22,342 nucleotides of DNA. Source: a virus. The stretch spans positions 1 to 22,342 of the IMG/VR virus record IMGVR_UViG_3300044655_000950, one strand, 5' to 3'. Each line of letters starts with the position of its first letter. Position 1 is the first letter of the stretch. This document shows positions 22,268 to 22,342 of this stretch, one piece after another. The notes beneath the pieces were generated by a model. That model searched no databases. It was not told where the DNA came from and saw nothing but the letters and a program-made list of their open reading frames with translations. Both the position numbers and the translations under genes were made by a program.

Positions 22268-22284
22268 CCCTTACCGTATAAGGG
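22268..22284 (-). terminator. Hairpin at the end of the preceding gene
   Basis: CCCTTA/TAAGGG, a 6-bp stem with a five-base loop, overlaps the stop codon of the gene cut by the right edge and is followed by TTTAA. It may be a weak terminator or attenuator before the lysozyme gene. Confidence 0.4.
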
Positions 22285-22342
22285 CTATCAGTTCTGCGAA
22301 CTCGTTTAGTGTCATCAACACTATCCCGTCAGAGTTACCTTC
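22271..22342 (-). CDS. Hypothetical protein, C-terminal end only
   Basis: An open frame entering from the right edge encodes 23 residues (EGNSDGIVLMTLNEFAELIA, then LIR) and a TAA at 22271-22273. The hydrophobic helix suggests a real C-terminus, but too little is present to name it. Confidence 0.4.
   Translation of the reverse strand, partial: EGNSDGIVLMTLNEFAELIALIR

Noticed and set aside
22247-22276. Promoter for the lysozyme gene
   Set aside because: TACAAT fits a -10 box, but no -35 box lies at 16-18 bp; kept only as a remote possibility.

Overview
This window looks like part of a tailed bacteriophage (Caudoviricetes) genome infecting an actinobacterium. Phage hallmarks are a terminase large subunit, portal, putative scaffold, and HK97/N4-gp56-type major capsid protein. 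The actinobacterial link is a WhiB-like protein with the four-cysteine, GVWGG signature, since this family is essentially confined to Actinobacteria and their phages. GC content is moderate, so a low-GC aquatic actinobacterium is a possible host, but that is inference. Every confident gene lies on the minus strand, so transcription runs from position 22342 down to 1. No tRNA, integrase, transposase or CRISPR array was seen.

Region 1 (22342 to 16592, early/accessory side): about twenty mostly tiny genes packed with ATGA, GTGA or TAATG overlaps. Recognisable products are a secreted lysozyme-like/SLT protein, a WhiB-like regulator, a short protein ending in an SSB-like acidic tip, a zinc-ribbon peptide, small families common in actinophages, two short membrane proteins and a shortened, two-domain DnaN-like sliding clamp. 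Two near-consensus sigma70 promoters (TTGACA, 17 bp, TACACT or TATAGT) lie inside this block. Each is followed, at about the predicted +1, by a small stem-loop.

Region 2 (16591 to 15786): about 800 bases without a convincing gene. It holds a strong 14-bp hairpin after the clamp gene, then a G/T-rich stretch. From about 16210 down to 15806 lies a stretch full of stem-loops that may be a structured RNA read on the plus strand, a packaging (cos/pac) region or an origin. This is the most enigmatic part of the window.

Region 3 (15785 to 1, late/virion side): a basic 174-aa protein, terminase with an N-terminal helix-turn-helix, a 79-aa basic protein, portal, a small Pro/Gly-rich protein, then four tightly coupled genes for 1632-, 282-, 538- and 414-aa proteins. 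These four contain no cysteine and are probably virion or DNA-ejection proteins. After them a third consensus promoter with a 5' stem-loop leader drives the scaffold and major capsid genes, which end in a strong intrinsic terminator. A small tail-fibre-like protein and the start of another virion protein follow. The layout suggests that stoichiometry is set by a dedicated capsid promoter and terminator within the long late transcript.
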